Source: Proteinivorax tanatarense (GTDB lineage Bacteria > Bacillota > Proteinivoracia > Proteinivoracales > Proteinivoracaceae). Taken from it: a DNA stretch of 64,000 nt. Location of the stretch: contig NZ_CP158367.1 in NCBI RefSeq assembly GCF_040267685.1, positions 1,054,001-1,118,000 of the forward strand, read 5' to 3'. The notes under the pieces were generated by a model, which searched no databases, had not been told where the DNA came from, and worked only from the letters and a program-made list of their open reading frames with translations. Shown in pieces: positions 50,813-60,189 of the stretch (positions within the stretch are counted from its first letter, which is position 1; the number at the start of each line of letters is the position of its first letter). The translations under genes and the position numbers were made by a program.

Positions 50813-53191
50813 GTGGAAGATAGATTTTGTTTAGCGGCCGAACAGTTAACAAGACATTGTGACATTGAAGAGATTTACTTCGACAATACAGAACAAATAG
50901 AACATCTGAGTAGAATTATTGGGCAGGATAGGGCGATAGAGGCGTTAACTTTTGGGCTTAGCATAGAGAGAAAGGGATATAACATTTTCATATCAGGAAT
51001 TAGTGGCACAGGAAAATCTAGCTATGCTAACTATATAGCTAAATCCTTTGCTGAAAACAGGAAAAAACCTGAGGATTGGCTTTACGTTTTTAACTTTAGT
51101 AACCCTGATACTCCTAAGGCTATTAAAACTAGAGGAGGTCAAGGAGAGAACTTTGTTAAAGAGATAGACTATCTAATTAAAAAACTAAAAAAAGAGATAC
51201 CGAAAGCTTTTCAAAATAATGAATACAAAAACAAAAAAAAAGAAATTTTTAAAGATACTCAACGAAAACAAAAGGTATTTGCCAAAAATTTAAATGAAGT
51301 AGCTAGAAAATATGGTTTTATTTTTAAAGATACAGAACAAGGGTTTTGCCATATACCACTTAAGGATGGAAAGCCTATAAGCCAGGAGAATTATAATAAT
51401 TTATCTCCAGAGGAACTTGAAGAAGTAAAAATTAATTCGCAAAAGTTAGAGATGATAACTGAAGATTGGTTTGATGAGTTAAAAGAGTTACAGGAAGAAC
51501 TGGAAGAAAAGCTTGACAACTTAGATAAAGAGCAGGGTGAAAAGCTAGTTGCTTATTATGTAAAAAAGATAGCAAACAATTTCGGCGATAACAAAGCTAT
51601 AGAGGTATTCTTAAAAGATTTAAAGGAAGATCTTATTGTAAACATCAAACGTTTTGCAAGAACACATGAGTCGGAAGGTAAAAGTGAGGCACTGCTGCCT
51701 TTTTTACAAAGTCAAACTGGAGAAGAATTTTTTAATAGATATAAAGTCAATCTTCTAGTAAATAACAAAGAAAATAAGTATGCACCCATTGTTAGCGAAA
51801 ACAATCCAAATTTTCACAACTTAAATGGAACTGTGGAATATAGAAATGAGATGGGAATGTTAAAAACAGATTTTACTCAAATAAAACCGGGGACTTTTCA
51901 TTTAGCAAATGGAGGGTATCTAATAATACAAGCAAAAGATTTATTAGTTCAACCTTTTGCTTGGGATATTTTAAAGCGAACATTAAAAACTGGTATTATT
52001 ACTGTAGAGGACTTGGGTAAACAACTGGGGTATATGTATACAACTACTTTAAAACCAGAACCGATACCAGTAGATTTGAAGGTTATTTTGATTGGAGATG
52101 AACATTTATACCAATTGCTATATCAATATGATGAAGATTTTAGAAAGCTATTTAAGATAAAGGCTGACTTTGATATGGAAATGGAGAGATCTATACAAAA
52201 TATAGCCAAGATGGGACAATTTATAGTTAGTCATTGTAAGCAGATATGTTTAAAGACTTTTGATAAAAGTGCGGTGGCTAGAGTTATAGAATATAGCTCA
52301 CGAATATGTAATAGCCAAGAAAAGTTAAGTTCTCAATTTAGTAAAATAGTGGAGATTTTATATGAGGCCGATGGTTGGGCTGAGATTGAAAAGTCTGAGT
52401 GGGTATCTAGAGGTCATGTAGAAAAAGCCATCGAAAAAAAAATATACCGAAATTCTAAATATGAAGAAAAAATTGATGAACGATTTGAAAATGGGGCCAT
52501 ACTGATTGAAGTTAGTGGTAATCAAGTAGGGCAAATAAATGGCCTTACCGTTATGGGCACGGGACAAAGCTTGTTTGGGAAGCCTTGTAGAATAACAGTT
52601 AACACATATAAGGGAAAGCCGGGGATAATAAGCATCCAAAGAGAAACTAAAAATAGTGGGAGTATTTATGAAAAAGGTGTGTTAACCTTAAGTGGTTATC
52701 TAGGTGGAAAATATGCACAGAATAAACCGATGTCGTTGTCTGTAAGTATAAGCTTTGAACAAAATTATTCTATAATAGACGGGGATAGTGCATCTAGCAC
52801 TGAACTTTATGGTATTTTATCCAGCATAGCGGAGGTTCCTTTAAAGCAAAATATTGCTGTTACAGGCTCGGTAAATCAAAAGGGAGAGATTCAGCCAGTA
52901 GGAGGAGTAAACGAAAAAATAGAAGGCTTTTATGAGATTTGTAAACTTAAAGGTCTAACTGGTGATCAAGGTGTAATAATACCTAAGCAAAATGTGAAAA
53001 ACTTAATGCTAAAAGAAGAAGTAATAAAAGCAGTAAAAACTAGAAATTTTTTTATATATGCTATAAATCACGTGGATGAAGGAATAGAAATATTAACAGA
53101 TTTACCAGCAGGGGAAAAAGATAAAAACGGAAACTACCCCAAAGGAACCTTCAATGCTCGGGTTATTGAGAAGTTGGAAAAGTCTGAGTAA
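50813..53191 (+). CDS. Lon-family ATP-dependent protease (AAA_32/LonB-like)
   Basis: The 792-residue protein joins an AAA+ ATPase to a Lon-type serine protease. Walker A is SGISGTGKSS near 61-70. A long helical insertion (about 120-300) follows, then the second part of the ATPase, with EMGMLKTDFTQIKPGTFHLANGGYLI and the segment IPVDLKVILIGD. The protease domain (about 565-760) has the catalytic dyad S659 in GDSASS and K702 in GGVNEKIEG. It lacks the N-terminal Lon substrate domain, so it is the YcbZ/AAA_32 type. It starts with GTG after GGGGGTAGAG. The role is protein quality control or regulated proteolysis. Confidence 0.9.
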   Translation: MEDRFCLAAEQLTRHCDIEEIYFDNTEQIEHLSRIIGQDRAIEALTFGLSIERKGYNIFISGISGTGKSSYANYIAKSFAENRKKPEDWLYVFNFSNPDTPKAIKTRGGQGENFVKEIDYLIKKLKKEIPKAFQNNEYKNKKKEIFKDTQRKQKVFAKNLNEVARKYGFIFKDTEQGFCHIPLKDGKPISQENYNNLSPEELEEVKINSQKLEMITEDWFDELKELQEELEEKLDNLDKEQGEKLVAYYVKKIANNFGDNKAIEVFLKDLKEDLIVNIKRFARTHESEGKSEALLPFLQSQTGEEFFNRYKVNLLVNNKENKYAPIVSENNPNFHNLNGTVEYRNEMGMLKTDFTQIKPGTFHLANGGYLIIQAKDLLVQPFAWDILKRTLKTGIITVEDLGKQLGYMYTTTLKPEPIPVDLKVILIGDEHLYQLLYQYDEDFRKLFKIKADFDMEMERSIQNIAKMGQFIVSHCKQICLKTFDKSAVARVIEYSSRICNSQEKLSSQFSKIVEILYEADGWAEIEKSEWVSRGHVEKAIEKKIYRNSKYEEKIDERFENGAILIEVSGNQVGQINGLTVMGTGQSLFGKPCRITVNTYKGKPGIISIQRETKNSGSIYEKGVLTLSGYLGGKYAQNKPMSLSVSISFEQNYSIIDGDSASSTELYGILSSIAEVPLKQNIAVTGSVNQKGEIQPVGGVNEKIEGFYEICKLKGLTGDQGVIIPKQNVKNLMLKEEVIKAVKTRNFFIYAINHVDEGIEILTDLPAGEKDKNGNYPKGTFNARVIEKLEKSE

Positions 53192-53292
53192 AAATCGAAG
53201 AAGGAGTGTAAAAAGTAATAAGAGTTTTACAATTTACAATTAAGAGCAGTTTGACACTTCTCTTTTGAATGAGGTTTTTAAAAAGACCCAAT

Positions 53293-53352
53293 GGGTCAGA
53301 GTGCTCAAAAGTGCTTAGATTCTAGGCGCAGAAAAAGTCCAGGCCCGCAGCG
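53293..53352 (+). repeat. Structured repeat, copy A (5' part only)
   Basis: It contains GGGTCAGAGTGCTCAAAAG, GATTCTAGGCGC and AGTCCAGGCCCGCAGCG, then diverges. The closing half of the stem and the GCAACAACGAAGG tail seen in copies B and C are missing. Confidence 0.6.
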
Positions 53353-53560
53353 GTTCTTTTAAATATCTGGGGATAGGATGAAAGAAAAAGGGAATTTACA
53401 ATTTACAATGGACAACTGTTTTAAAAAGGCAGAGTTCAAAAACGAATTTACAATTTACAATGGACAATTGACAATTAAGGGCACTCTGTTCAGTCAGGAC
53501 ATAGGTAACAAATTTACAACGACCATTGTTTTGAATGAGGTTTTAAAAAAGACTCAAACT

Positions 53561-53669
53561 GGGTCAGAGTGCTCAAAAGTGTTTAGATTCTAGGCGCAAA
53601 AAATAGTCCAGGCCCGCAGCGTATAATTTCATACGTGAGGAGTCTGGACTTTTTTTGCAACAACGAAGG
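53561..53669 (+). ncRNA. Structured repeat, copy B (complete), possible small RNA element
   Basis: GATTCTAGGCGC is followed by a stem AGTCCAG/CTGGACT, an inner CGTAT/ATACG hairpin with CGTGAGGA after it, and the tail GCAACAACGAAGG. A short G-rich hairpin (GACTC/GGGTC) precedes it. Confidence 0.5.
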
Positions 53670-53683
53670 AGGGTGGGGGCTTT

Positions 53684-53800
53684 TTCAGACCAAAACTGGC
53701 CAGATTGCTTAGAAGTGCTCAGATTCTAGGCGCCCGACACTCAGAATACCTGAGCGTATCAACACGTGAGGAGATTCTGAGTGTTGGGCAACAACGAAGG
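53684..53800 (+). ncRNA. Structured repeat, copy C (complete), possible small RNA element
   Basis: It has the same flanks, GATTCTAGGCGC and GCAACAACGAAGG, and the same ACGTGAGGAG core as copy B. The outer stem is different and longer: GCCCGACACTCAGAAT pairs with ATTCTGAGTGTTGGGC over 16 pairs, including one wobble. Conserved ends with a different but fully paired stem indicate selection on structure. Confidence 0.55.
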
Positions 53801-53824
53801 TGAGTGCTTATAAGCTGTCTGGGG

Positions 53825-55144
53825 TTATTTTCCTACTATGTTGGCGGAAGAGAAGCACACCATTGGTGAATATCCCATGTGATAGAAAATACTTCTCATA
53901 ACCTCATATTTAGTTCCGACAGCTTCAATATTTTTGAAGAGGTCATAAATGTTTCCGGCAATCATGCTGCCTTTGACTTGACCTACTAATTTACCATCTT
54001 CAATTAAATAACCAGAAGATATATTCATTGAAAACTCTCCTTGGTTGATATTACCGGTATGAGCTCCCATTACGCCTGTTATAAACAGGCCTCTTTTTAT
54101 GCCTTTTATTATTTCTTTGTCGTCTTTGTGGTTTCCTTCTATTACAATGTTTGTGTCAAAAACCGCTGGTTTATCTTCGATTTCTTTAGAGAAAAGTGTA
54201 CGTTTAAAGGCATTTCCTGTAGGGTCTTTGTCTAGTTTTTTAGACTGGCTTATGCCTACTAGGTAGTTTTTGAGTACACCTTTATCGTATAGCATAGTAT
54301 TTTGAGAGGGGGTACCTTCATCGTCAAATAGGCATGTGTTAACGCCAAAAGGCATTTTGCCGTCATCTCTTATGGTAATGTTTTTGGAAAAAAGCTGTTG
54401 GCCTACTTTATTTTTAAGTGGTGAGATGTCTTTTACAACATTTCCTCCGTTAACACCTCCTAGAACTCTTAGCATAAGAGATCCCATAACTTTTCCTGTA
54501 AAAATAACCGGCATTTTTTCGTTATCTAAAGTTATTGGATTGCTACTGAGGCGATGCATTTTAATAAGATCTTGAATATCTTCAGTGTTAACTTGAGGGA
54601 TTTTTCCAGTGGAAAATTCTTTGGAGGCACCGGCAAAGCCTTTGTCAGTAATTGTACTTAAGGATAGTGAAAGGTTTGTATATTCATAGCATTTATCAAA
54701 ACCAGAGCTGTTTAAAATATGAACCTTTCTGTAGCTTCTTGTTGCGTTTACTCCAAAATTAATGTCATCCGCAGCATCTTTTAATCTTTTTGATTGTTCA
54801 AAAGCAAAGTCTGTAAGCTTTTTTGTGTCCATGTTTTTAATTTCTTCCGACCAAGATATAACATCAGCTGCGTTTTCTTTATTAGGAAAAACTATAGCCT
54901 CTGATTTTTGGTTTTTAAGGGCTATGACTGCTCTGTCTATAATAGTTTCATCGTCTAAAGAAGTGGCTACAGCTGTTCCCATATTGCCATCTTTTACAAT
55001 CCTTAAAGAGATTTCCGTTTTTTTCTTAGAGTTGACTTCTTTAAGCTCATCTAGTTTTATATTAACGGAATTACTGGAGATTTCCCTAACATATACCTCC
55101 GCTTGTTCTGCTACTTCTAATGCTTTACTCAATAATTTTTTCAT
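53825..55144 (-). CDS. pmbA: PmbA/TldE-family protein
   Basis: This 439-residue protein is the inactive-partner half of the TldD/TldE (PmbA) complex, a metalloprotease assembly that trims small peptides, including microcins and unfolded peptide chains. The family regions LKNQKSEAIVFPNKENAADV, GGVNGGNVVKDISPLKNKVGQQLF and the GVMGAHTGNINQGEFSMNISSGYLIEDGK segment (read in pieces) are present. There is no HExxxH motif, as expected for this subunit. It follows tldD by one base on the same strand, so the two are an operon. GGAGGGAAGTAAC precedes the ATG. Confidence 0.92.
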   Translation of the reverse strand: MKKLLSKALEVAEQAEVYVREISSNSVNIKLDELKEVNSKKKTEISLRIVKDGNMGTAVATSLDDETIIDRAVIALKNQKSEAIVFPNKENAADVISWSEEIKNMDTKKLTDFAFEQSKRLKDAADDINFGVNATRSYRKVHILNSSGFDKCYEYTNLSLSLSTITDKGFAGASKEFSTGKIPQVNTEDIQDLIKMHRLSSNPITLDNEKMPVIFTGKVMGSLMLRVLGGVNGGNVVKDISPLKNKVGQQLFSKNITIRDDGKMPFGVNTCLFDDEGTPSQNTMLYDKGVLKNYLVGISQSKKLDKDPTGNAFKRTLFSKEIEDKPAVFDTNIVIEGNHKDDKEIIKGIKRGLFITGVMGAHTGNINQGEFSMNISSGYLIEDGKLVGQVKGSMIAGNIYDLFKNIEAVGTKYEVMRSIFYHMGYSPMVCFSSANIVGK

Positions 55145-55145
55145 G

Positions 55146-56498
55146 TTACTTCCCTCCTATCCCCATATTTTTTATTTTGATAGGTGCAGACCCTTTACCT
55201 GATTGAATAAGGATTTGCCCAGCTTTTCCGCAACCACCAGATTTGGAAAATTCAACTGTATCACCTATCATTTCAATATTTTTTAAAGTGGTAAACAGAT
55301 GGCCTGTTAGAGCTATGTCTCTAACCATTCCCTTGATTTTACCCTGTTCTATTTTGTACCCGCCTTGTACTGCAAAGGTAAAGGTTTCTCCACTAGTTTG
55401 GCCCCCAGCAGATCCAAACAGATAAAGTCCGTTATCTATAGATTTAATCATGTCGTCAAAGGAATATTTTCCTTTATCTACGTAGATATTACCCATCCGA
55501 ACAATAGGGGTGAAGCCAAAATTTTTAGCTCTAGCATGACCTGTTGGAACCTCGCCCATTACATTGGCGCTTTCTAAAGAATGTAATCTACCACTAAGTT
55601 TACCATTTTTAATCAAGTAGGTAGGTTTCCCTTTAGTTCCTTCATGATCGTATTTATAACTTCCTGGGTGCCCTTTGCGAGTGGGGTCATCTATGACATT
55701 AAACTCTGACATGGCAAATTCAGAGCCTAGCGTCATTGTTTTAGCTAAAGTTTCGTTGCCGATAAGGTTATCGGACTCGCTTAAGTGTCCAAAGGCTTCG
55801 TGAATAAACAAACCTCCCACATCGCTATCTAGAATAACATCGTAGTTTCCACCCTTGATTGGCTCTGCATCAAGTAGGTCTACTGTTTGCTCAACTTTAG
55901 CTAGTACCTCTGTATTTTTGTCTAGCAGCTCAGAGTAGTCCTCAGATCCACCAAAGGATAGTCTTGTTATCTGGGTTAGATCACCTCTTTTTGATGTTAG
56001 TCTAAAGGATAAACCGCATATAAGTTCCTCTTGTCTTACTTCTGTACCCTGATTGTTTAAAATCATAGTGTCTGTAAACTGCTCATAATAGCTTGCATCC
56101 ACATCTATTATATTTTCATGTTTAATTATTAGGTTTATGTAATTTTCAACTAAAGCTGTTTTCTCAGAAATAGAGATGCTACGGGGATCCATTTTGGGGG
56201 AAACTTTTACATGGTCGCGGTTTACTTCAACGGTGGTCAATTTTTGTGCTCCTTCTATAAGGTCGCTGGCAACTTTGGCCTCTTTTATAGCAAAATCAAT
56301 ATCTCTTAGGTCTGTAAAAGAAAAAGTTCCAAACCCACCACCAGATAGTACCCGCACATTTCCCCCACTTTTTCTAATAATGGAAGCTTCGTCAATATCT
56401 TCCTTGTTACCTTTAATAGAGGTAAGTGAAAAGTCCTGATATCTAACATCACAAAATCCTTCTTTAAGCAATGAATTTTTTAATAAGCTAATATCCAT
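55146..56498 (-). CDS. tldD: TldD metalloprotease
   Basis: TldD is the zinc-containing catalytic subunit of the TldD/TldE protease. The 450-residue protein has the metal motif HEAFGH at 233-238 and the typical segments LSFGGSEDYSE, DGLY-like GLYLFGSAGGQTSGETF and SGGCGKAGQ near the end, which complete the active site. In characterised cases the complex matures peptide antibiotics or degrades small peptides. It is the first gene of a two-gene operon with pmbA and is divergent from the TetR-ABC operon. No bacteriocin precursor gene is recognised nearby. The start has GGGAGGGAATAAT before the ATG. Confidence 0.94.
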   Translation of the reverse strand: MDISLLKNSLLKEGFCDVRYQDFSLTSIKGNKEDIDEASIIRKSGGNVRVLSGGGFGTFSFTDLRDIDFAIKEAKVASDLIEGAQKLTTVEVNRDHVKVSPKMDPRSISISEKTALVENYINLIIKHENIIDVDASYYEQFTDTMILNNQGTEVRQEELICGLSFRLTSKRGDLTQITRLSFGGSEDYSELLDKNTEVLAKVEQTVDLLDAEPIKGGNYDVILDSDVGGLFIHEAFGHLSESDNLIGNETLAKTMTLGSEFAMSEFNVIDDPTRKGHPGSYKYDHEGTKGKPTYLIKNGKLSGRLHSLESANVMGEVPTGHARAKNFGFTPIVRMGNIYVDKGKYSFDDMIKSIDNGLYLFGSAGGQTSGETFTFAVQGGYKIEQGKIKGMVRDIALTGHLFTTLKNIEMIGDTVEFSKSGGCGKAGQILIQSGKGSAPIKIKNMGIGGK

Positions 56499-56815
56499 AT
56501 TATTCCCTCCCTGAAATATTTTCTGAACATTCCTTTTAATTATATCATTTCTATACTCGAAATACTAGGGTCCATTTTTTATGAACAATTGGGGCATAGG
56601 GTAAAAAGTATGATTTGGTGTAATAAAGGGAGATATAACAAATGGCGATTATGTTTGCTTTAAATAAGGCGAGGTTGGAGAGGAAAAATAATGTCTTCAA
56701 CTTTTTATTTATGTAGATAAGAATATTGAGTAATAGTTCATCTTTCTAAAAATTTTGCTGCTAGAGAAGGAAACCATTGGTAGGTTGAGTTTTTGTAATA
56801 TTGAGTGAAACATTC

Positions 56816-56832
56816 TTGACCACCTTGGTCTA
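56816..56832. promoter_or_regulatory. Probable TetR operator, left copy
   Basis: TTGACCACCTTGGTCTA contains the dyad GACCA-N3-TGGTC. The right copy (56860-56876) is the same sequence in inverted orientation with two differences, 44 bases away from centre to centre. Confidence 0.65.
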
Positions 56833-56859
56833 GATGTGCTAAACTTAACATACAATAAG

Positions 56860-56876
56860 TAGACCGATGTGGTCAA
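56860..56876. promoter_or_regulatory. Probable TetR operator, right copy
   Basis: TAGACCGATGTGGTCAA contains the dyad GACC-N5-GGTC and ends about ten bases before the TetR start. Its complement matches the left copy at 15 of 17 positions. Confidence 0.65.
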
Positions 56877-56886
56877 ATAGTGCGGG

Positions 56887-57519
56887 GTGATTATAATTAC
56901 TGAAAAATTTGCCAAACTAGACAAAGAAAAACAGCAGAGAATTTTAAGTGCTGCAATGAAAGAGTTTGCTGAGCAGGGGTACGAAAAAGCTTCTACCAAC
57001 AACATTGTTAAAGAAGCTGGTATAGGAAAGGGAATGCTTTTTTACTATTTTAACAACAAAAAGATGTTGCTATATTATTTGGTTGAATGGGGTGTTGATT
57101 TTCTTATAAAAGAATACCTCAATATGATTGATGAAGAGCAACAGGATTTTATTGAAAGATATAGGCAAGCTGCAAAAATAAAAATGGAAATTTATTATAG
57201 AAATCCACATGTATTTAATTTTTTAAGTTATTTTATAATTAATGATGATGAAGCACTTTCTGATGATTTAAAAGAACTCATAGCAGAAGCCAGACAGTTA
57301 GGATATGAAAAACTTTTTAACAACATCGATGCTTCACTTTTTAGAGATGATCTGCCACAAGAAGGGATTTACAAATTGATAATATGGACTATAGAAGGGT
57401 ATGAAAAGGATGTTATTAATCGCTTGAAAGGTGACAAGTTGTTGGAAACAGAGGTAAAACCCTTATGGGATGAGTTTTATACTATATTAGATATGTTAAA
57501 AAAAGTTTATTACAAATAA
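56887..57519 (+). CDS. TetR-family regulator of the adjacent ABC exporter
   Basis: The protein has about 207-210 residues with an N-terminal helix-turn-helix (EKFAKLDKEKQQRILSAAMKEFAEQGYEKAS, then the recognition part GIGKGMLFYYFNNK when read in pieces) and a helical ligand domain. It heads an operon with an ABC ATPase and an ABC-2-type permease and has two dyads directly upstream, so it is likely an autorepressor that responds to an exported compound. The GTG at 56887 overlaps the ribosome site GGGGTG; ATT at 56896 or 56890 would be better placed, so the exact start is unsure. Confidence 0.88.
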   Translation: MIIITEKFAKLDKEKQQRILSAAMKEFAEQGYEKASTNNIVKEAGIGKGMLFYYFNNKKMLLYYLVEWGVDFLIKEYLNMIDEEQQDFIERYRQAAKIKMEIYYRNPHVFNFLSYFIINDDEALSDDLKELIAEARQLGYEKLFNNIDASLFRDDLPQEGIYKLIIWTIEGYEKDVINRLKGDKLLETEVKPLWDEFYTILDMLKKVYYK

Positions 57520-57535
57520 AAGAGGAGGGTGAGAG

Positions 57536-58429
57536 ATGGGAGTTTTAAAAGTTACTAATCTAACTAAAAAGTATGGAAATTTTACTGCTTTAAGCAAAGT
57601 AAATTTTGAAGTGAAAAAGGGAGAGGTATATGGGTTTATTGGTCCTAATGGTGCTGGAAAAACAACAGCCATTAGAGTTTTGCTGGGGATATTAAAAGCA
57701 ACTGAGGGAAGCGCCACTATTTTTGGAAAAGATGCTTGGAATGATGCTGTAGAGATCCACAAAAATATTGCCTATGTTCCGGGAGATGTGAACTTGTGGC
57801 CCAATTTAACTGGTGGAGAAGTAATTGATCTTTTTGTACGACTTAGAGGTACAAATAATATAAACAGGCGGGAAGAACTTATAAAAAAGTTTGACTTAGA
57901 CCCAACCAAAAAATGCAGAACTTATTCAAAGGGGAATAGACAGAAGGTAGCACTTATTGCCGCATTTGCCTCTGATGCAGATCTTTACATCTTAGATGAG
58001 CCAACATCTGGGTTAGATCCGTTAATGGAAAGAAAGTTTCAAGAATGTGTAATGAAGGCAAAGAAAGCAGGCAAAAGCATATTACTTTCTAGTCATATTT
58101 TATCCGAAGTTGAAAAACTATGCGATAAAGTAAGTATTATTAAAGAGGGGCAAATAATTGAATCTGGGACTTTAAGTGAGCTGCGCCATTTAACGCGAAT
58201 AAATATAGAACTTGAAACAAAAAAGACAGTTTTAAATTTAGAAGGAGTTAAAGGTGTTCACGATCTTGTAAAAAAAGATAATGTTATATACTTTCAGGTA
58301 GATTCAGAGAATTTAGGGGAAGTCATAAAATATTTAGGGCAGTTTGATGTGGTTAGACTTAAAAGCGCTCCACCCACTTTAGAAGATTTATTTATGCGTC
58401 ACTATGAGGGAGCGGGAGGTGTTAATTAA
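57536..58429 (+). CDS. ABC exporter ATPase
   Basis: The 297-residue ATPase has Walker A GPNGAGKTT near 38-46, a signature YSKGNRQKV (SKGN in place of SGGQ, common in the drug-exporter branch) and Walker B LYILDEPTSGLDP, then a C-terminal domain of about 80 residues. It pairs with the permease encoded next, whose ATG overlaps its TAA by one base. The arrangement TetR-ATPase-permease is typical of exporters of antibiotics or other toxic compounds. AGAGGAGGGTGAGAG precedes the ATG. Confidence 0.92.
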   Translation: MGVLKVTNLTKKYGNFTALSKVNFEVKKGEVYGFIGPNGAGKTTAIRVLLGILKATEGSATIFGKDAWNDAVEIHKNIAYVPGDVNLWPNLTGGEVIDLFVRLRGTNNINRREELIKKFDLDPTKKCRTYSKGNRQKVALIAAFASDADLYILDEPTSGLDPLMERKFQECVMKAKKAGKSILLSSHILSEVEKLCDKVSIIKEGQIIESGTLSELRHLTRINIELETKKTVLNLEGVKGVHDLVKKDNVIYFQVDSENLGEVIKYLGQFDVVRLKSAPPTLEDLFMRHYEGAGGVN

Positions 58430-60036
58430 TGTCAAATAATATCTTTAGCAATACTTTGAAGTTATCTGCACTAATATTAAAAAGAGATTGCTTTAATATA
58501 ATAATTTGGTTACTATCTATAACTATATTTACAATAGCTATGGCGCCAGCTTTAACAGAACTTTTTTCTACAGAGCAGGAAATCAAATTAATGGCTGAAA
58601 CCATGAAAAATCCGGCTATGTCAGCTATGGTGGGTCCAGGTTTTGGTTTGGACGATTATACGTATGGTGCCATGATGGCCCATATGATGTTGTTATTTAC
58701 AGCTATAGTTGTAGCTATTATGAGTATCATGCTCGTTACACGACATACTCGTGCTGATGAAGAGGAGGGGCGTATAGAGATGATACGCTCTCTACCTGTT
58801 GGGAGACTCTCTAATTTAACTTCAGTTTTGATCGTGTTGGTTGTAGTTAATGTAATACTAGCCATTGCTGTTGGCTTGGGATTAACGGTTTTAAATATTG
58901 AAAGTATTGATTTGCCAGGTTCATTGTTGTATGGAGCGGTGTTAGGAGTTACAGGGATTTTTTTTGCAGCATCAACAGCATTTTTATCACAACTATCCAA
59001 TAATACTAGAACTACCATGGGATACTCTTTTAGTTTTTTATTGATAGCTTATCTTATAAGGGCTATTGGAGATGGAGGAAAGGAATCTTTATCTTGGTTT
59101 TCACCCCTTGGATGGGTCACGCAAACTCAAGTATTTGTTAATAATTACTGGTGGCCTCTATTTATAACTTTAGGGGCAGCTGTAATTGTTGGCGTTTTAG
59201 CTATGTACTTAAACTCTTTAAGGGATCTAGACTCTGGATTTATAGCCGCAAGACCAGGAAAAGGTAATGCTTCACCTTTCCTGCAAACTCCCCTAGGGCT
59301 GGCTTTTAGACTTCAACGTACGGGAATTATACTATGGGCAATTGGAATGTTCGTATTGGGAGCTTCTTATGGGTCAGTGCTAGGTGATCTAGAAGCATTT
59401 ATTGAAGGTAATGAGATGTATAAACAACTTTTACCTTCAGGTGGTGACCACCTATCTTTAACTGAACAATTTCTTACCATGCTTATGTCGATTATTTCTA
59501 TTATTGGAACTATTCCTGCTTTGATGATAATTTTAAAGATTAAAGGAGAAGAAAAAAAGAATCGTACGGAACAGTTGCTTGCTAGAGCCGTATCAAGAAA
59601 TAATTTGCTAGGAAGCTACTTGCTTATTTCTGTAGTAATTGCACCTTTGATGGTAATATCTTCTTCATTAGGAATGTGGTTGGTAGGTAAATCTGTAATG
59701 GATGTTTCTATATCTTTTAGTACGATATTTAATTCAGCTATGGTTTATGTACCTGCCGTTTGGGTAATGGTAGGGTTAGCAACTTTGCTAATTGGCTATT
59801 TGCCAAAAAGTACAATAGTTACATGGGTGTATTTACTTTATTCGTTTTTTGTAGTGTATTTGGGCGGGTTGTTTCAGTTGTCTGAATGGATGGTTAAGTT
59901 GACTCCCTTTGGTAATATTCCACAAGTTCCAGTAGAAGATATGAGTTTTGTTAAGGTAACTGCTTTGACTGTGGTAGCAATAGGGATGATGATTGCTGGT
60001 TTCATTGGCTATGGACGTAGGGATTTACAAGGCTAA
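58429..60036 (+). CDS. ABC-2-type exporter permease, polyketide-exporter-like
   Basis: The 535-residue membrane protein has about twelve hydrophobic segments in two related halves; both halves contain a charged motif of the form R-x-E-x-x-R or RTEQLLARAVSR. Size and layout resemble the family once named putative exporter of polyketide antibiotics. It is translated from an ATG that overlaps the ATPase stop. With the ATPase it should form an exporter, under control of the TetR protein at the head of the operon. The substrate cannot be told. Confidence 0.88.
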   Translation: MSNNIFSNTLKLSALILKRDCFNIIIWLLSITIFTIAMAPALTELFSTEQEIKLMAETMKNPAMSAMVGPGFGLDDYTYGAMMAHMMLLFTAIVVAIMSIMLVTRHTRADEEEGRIEMIRSLPVGRLSNLTSVLIVLVVVNVILAIAVGLGLTVLNIESIDLPGSLLYGAVLGVTGIFFAASTAFLSQLSNNTRTTMGYSFSFLLIAYLIRAIGDGGKESLSWFSPLGWVTQTQVFVNNYWWPLFITLGAAVIVGVLAMYLNSLRDLDSGFIAARPGKGNASPFLQTPLGLAFRLQRTGIILWAIGMFVLGASYGSVLGDLEAFIEGNEMYKQLLPSGGDHLSLTEQFLTMLMSIISIIGTIPALMIILKIKGEEKKNRTEQLLARAVSRNNLLGSYLLISVVIAPLMVISSSLGMWLVGKSVMDVSISFSTIFNSAMVYVPAVWVMVGLATLLIGYLPKSTIVTWVYLLYSFFVVYLGGLFQLSEWMVKLTPFGNIPQVPVEDMSFVKVTALTVVAIGMMIAGFIGYGRRDLQG

Positions 60037-60189
60037 TTTATTGCAGCTGGTTTTTTTAAATTATTTAATAATTCATGTATGGTCTGAAAGGGAATATTTC
60101 TTCTTATAAAAATAAAAAGAATGCAGGAAAAAATATTACTACAAGCGAAATAAATATACGTACAATCTATTCAAAGGACGTGGCAAATT

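Larger units (their letters stand above)
53192..53824. repeat. Repeat-rich region between convergent lon-like and pmbA genes
   Basis: The 630 bases hold two tandem modules of about 270 bases (starting near 53219 and 53390), and then a third related unit. Each module opens with AATTTACAATTTACAA-type spacer repeats, then TTTTGAATGAGG, and ends in the structured element listed separately. No coding frame here is credible; the 71-codon frame at 53378 runs through the repeats. Confidence 0.7.
56499..56886. other. Divergent regulatory region between tldD and the TetR-ABC operon
   Basis: Apart from the two dyads at 56816-56876 I see no gene. Bases 56580-56800 are A/T-rich and unremarkable. Confidence 0.45.

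Noticed and set aside
53219-53482. CRISPR-like array from the repeated AATTTACAATTTACAA units
   Set aside because: Spacing is irregular, the units are part of longer direct duplications, there are no unique spacers of constant size and no cas genes are near.
53378-53593. 71-codon open frame in the repeat region
   Set aside because: It runs through two copies of the AATTTACAATTTACAA spacer and into the structured repeat, its residues are low-complexity and no family is suggested.
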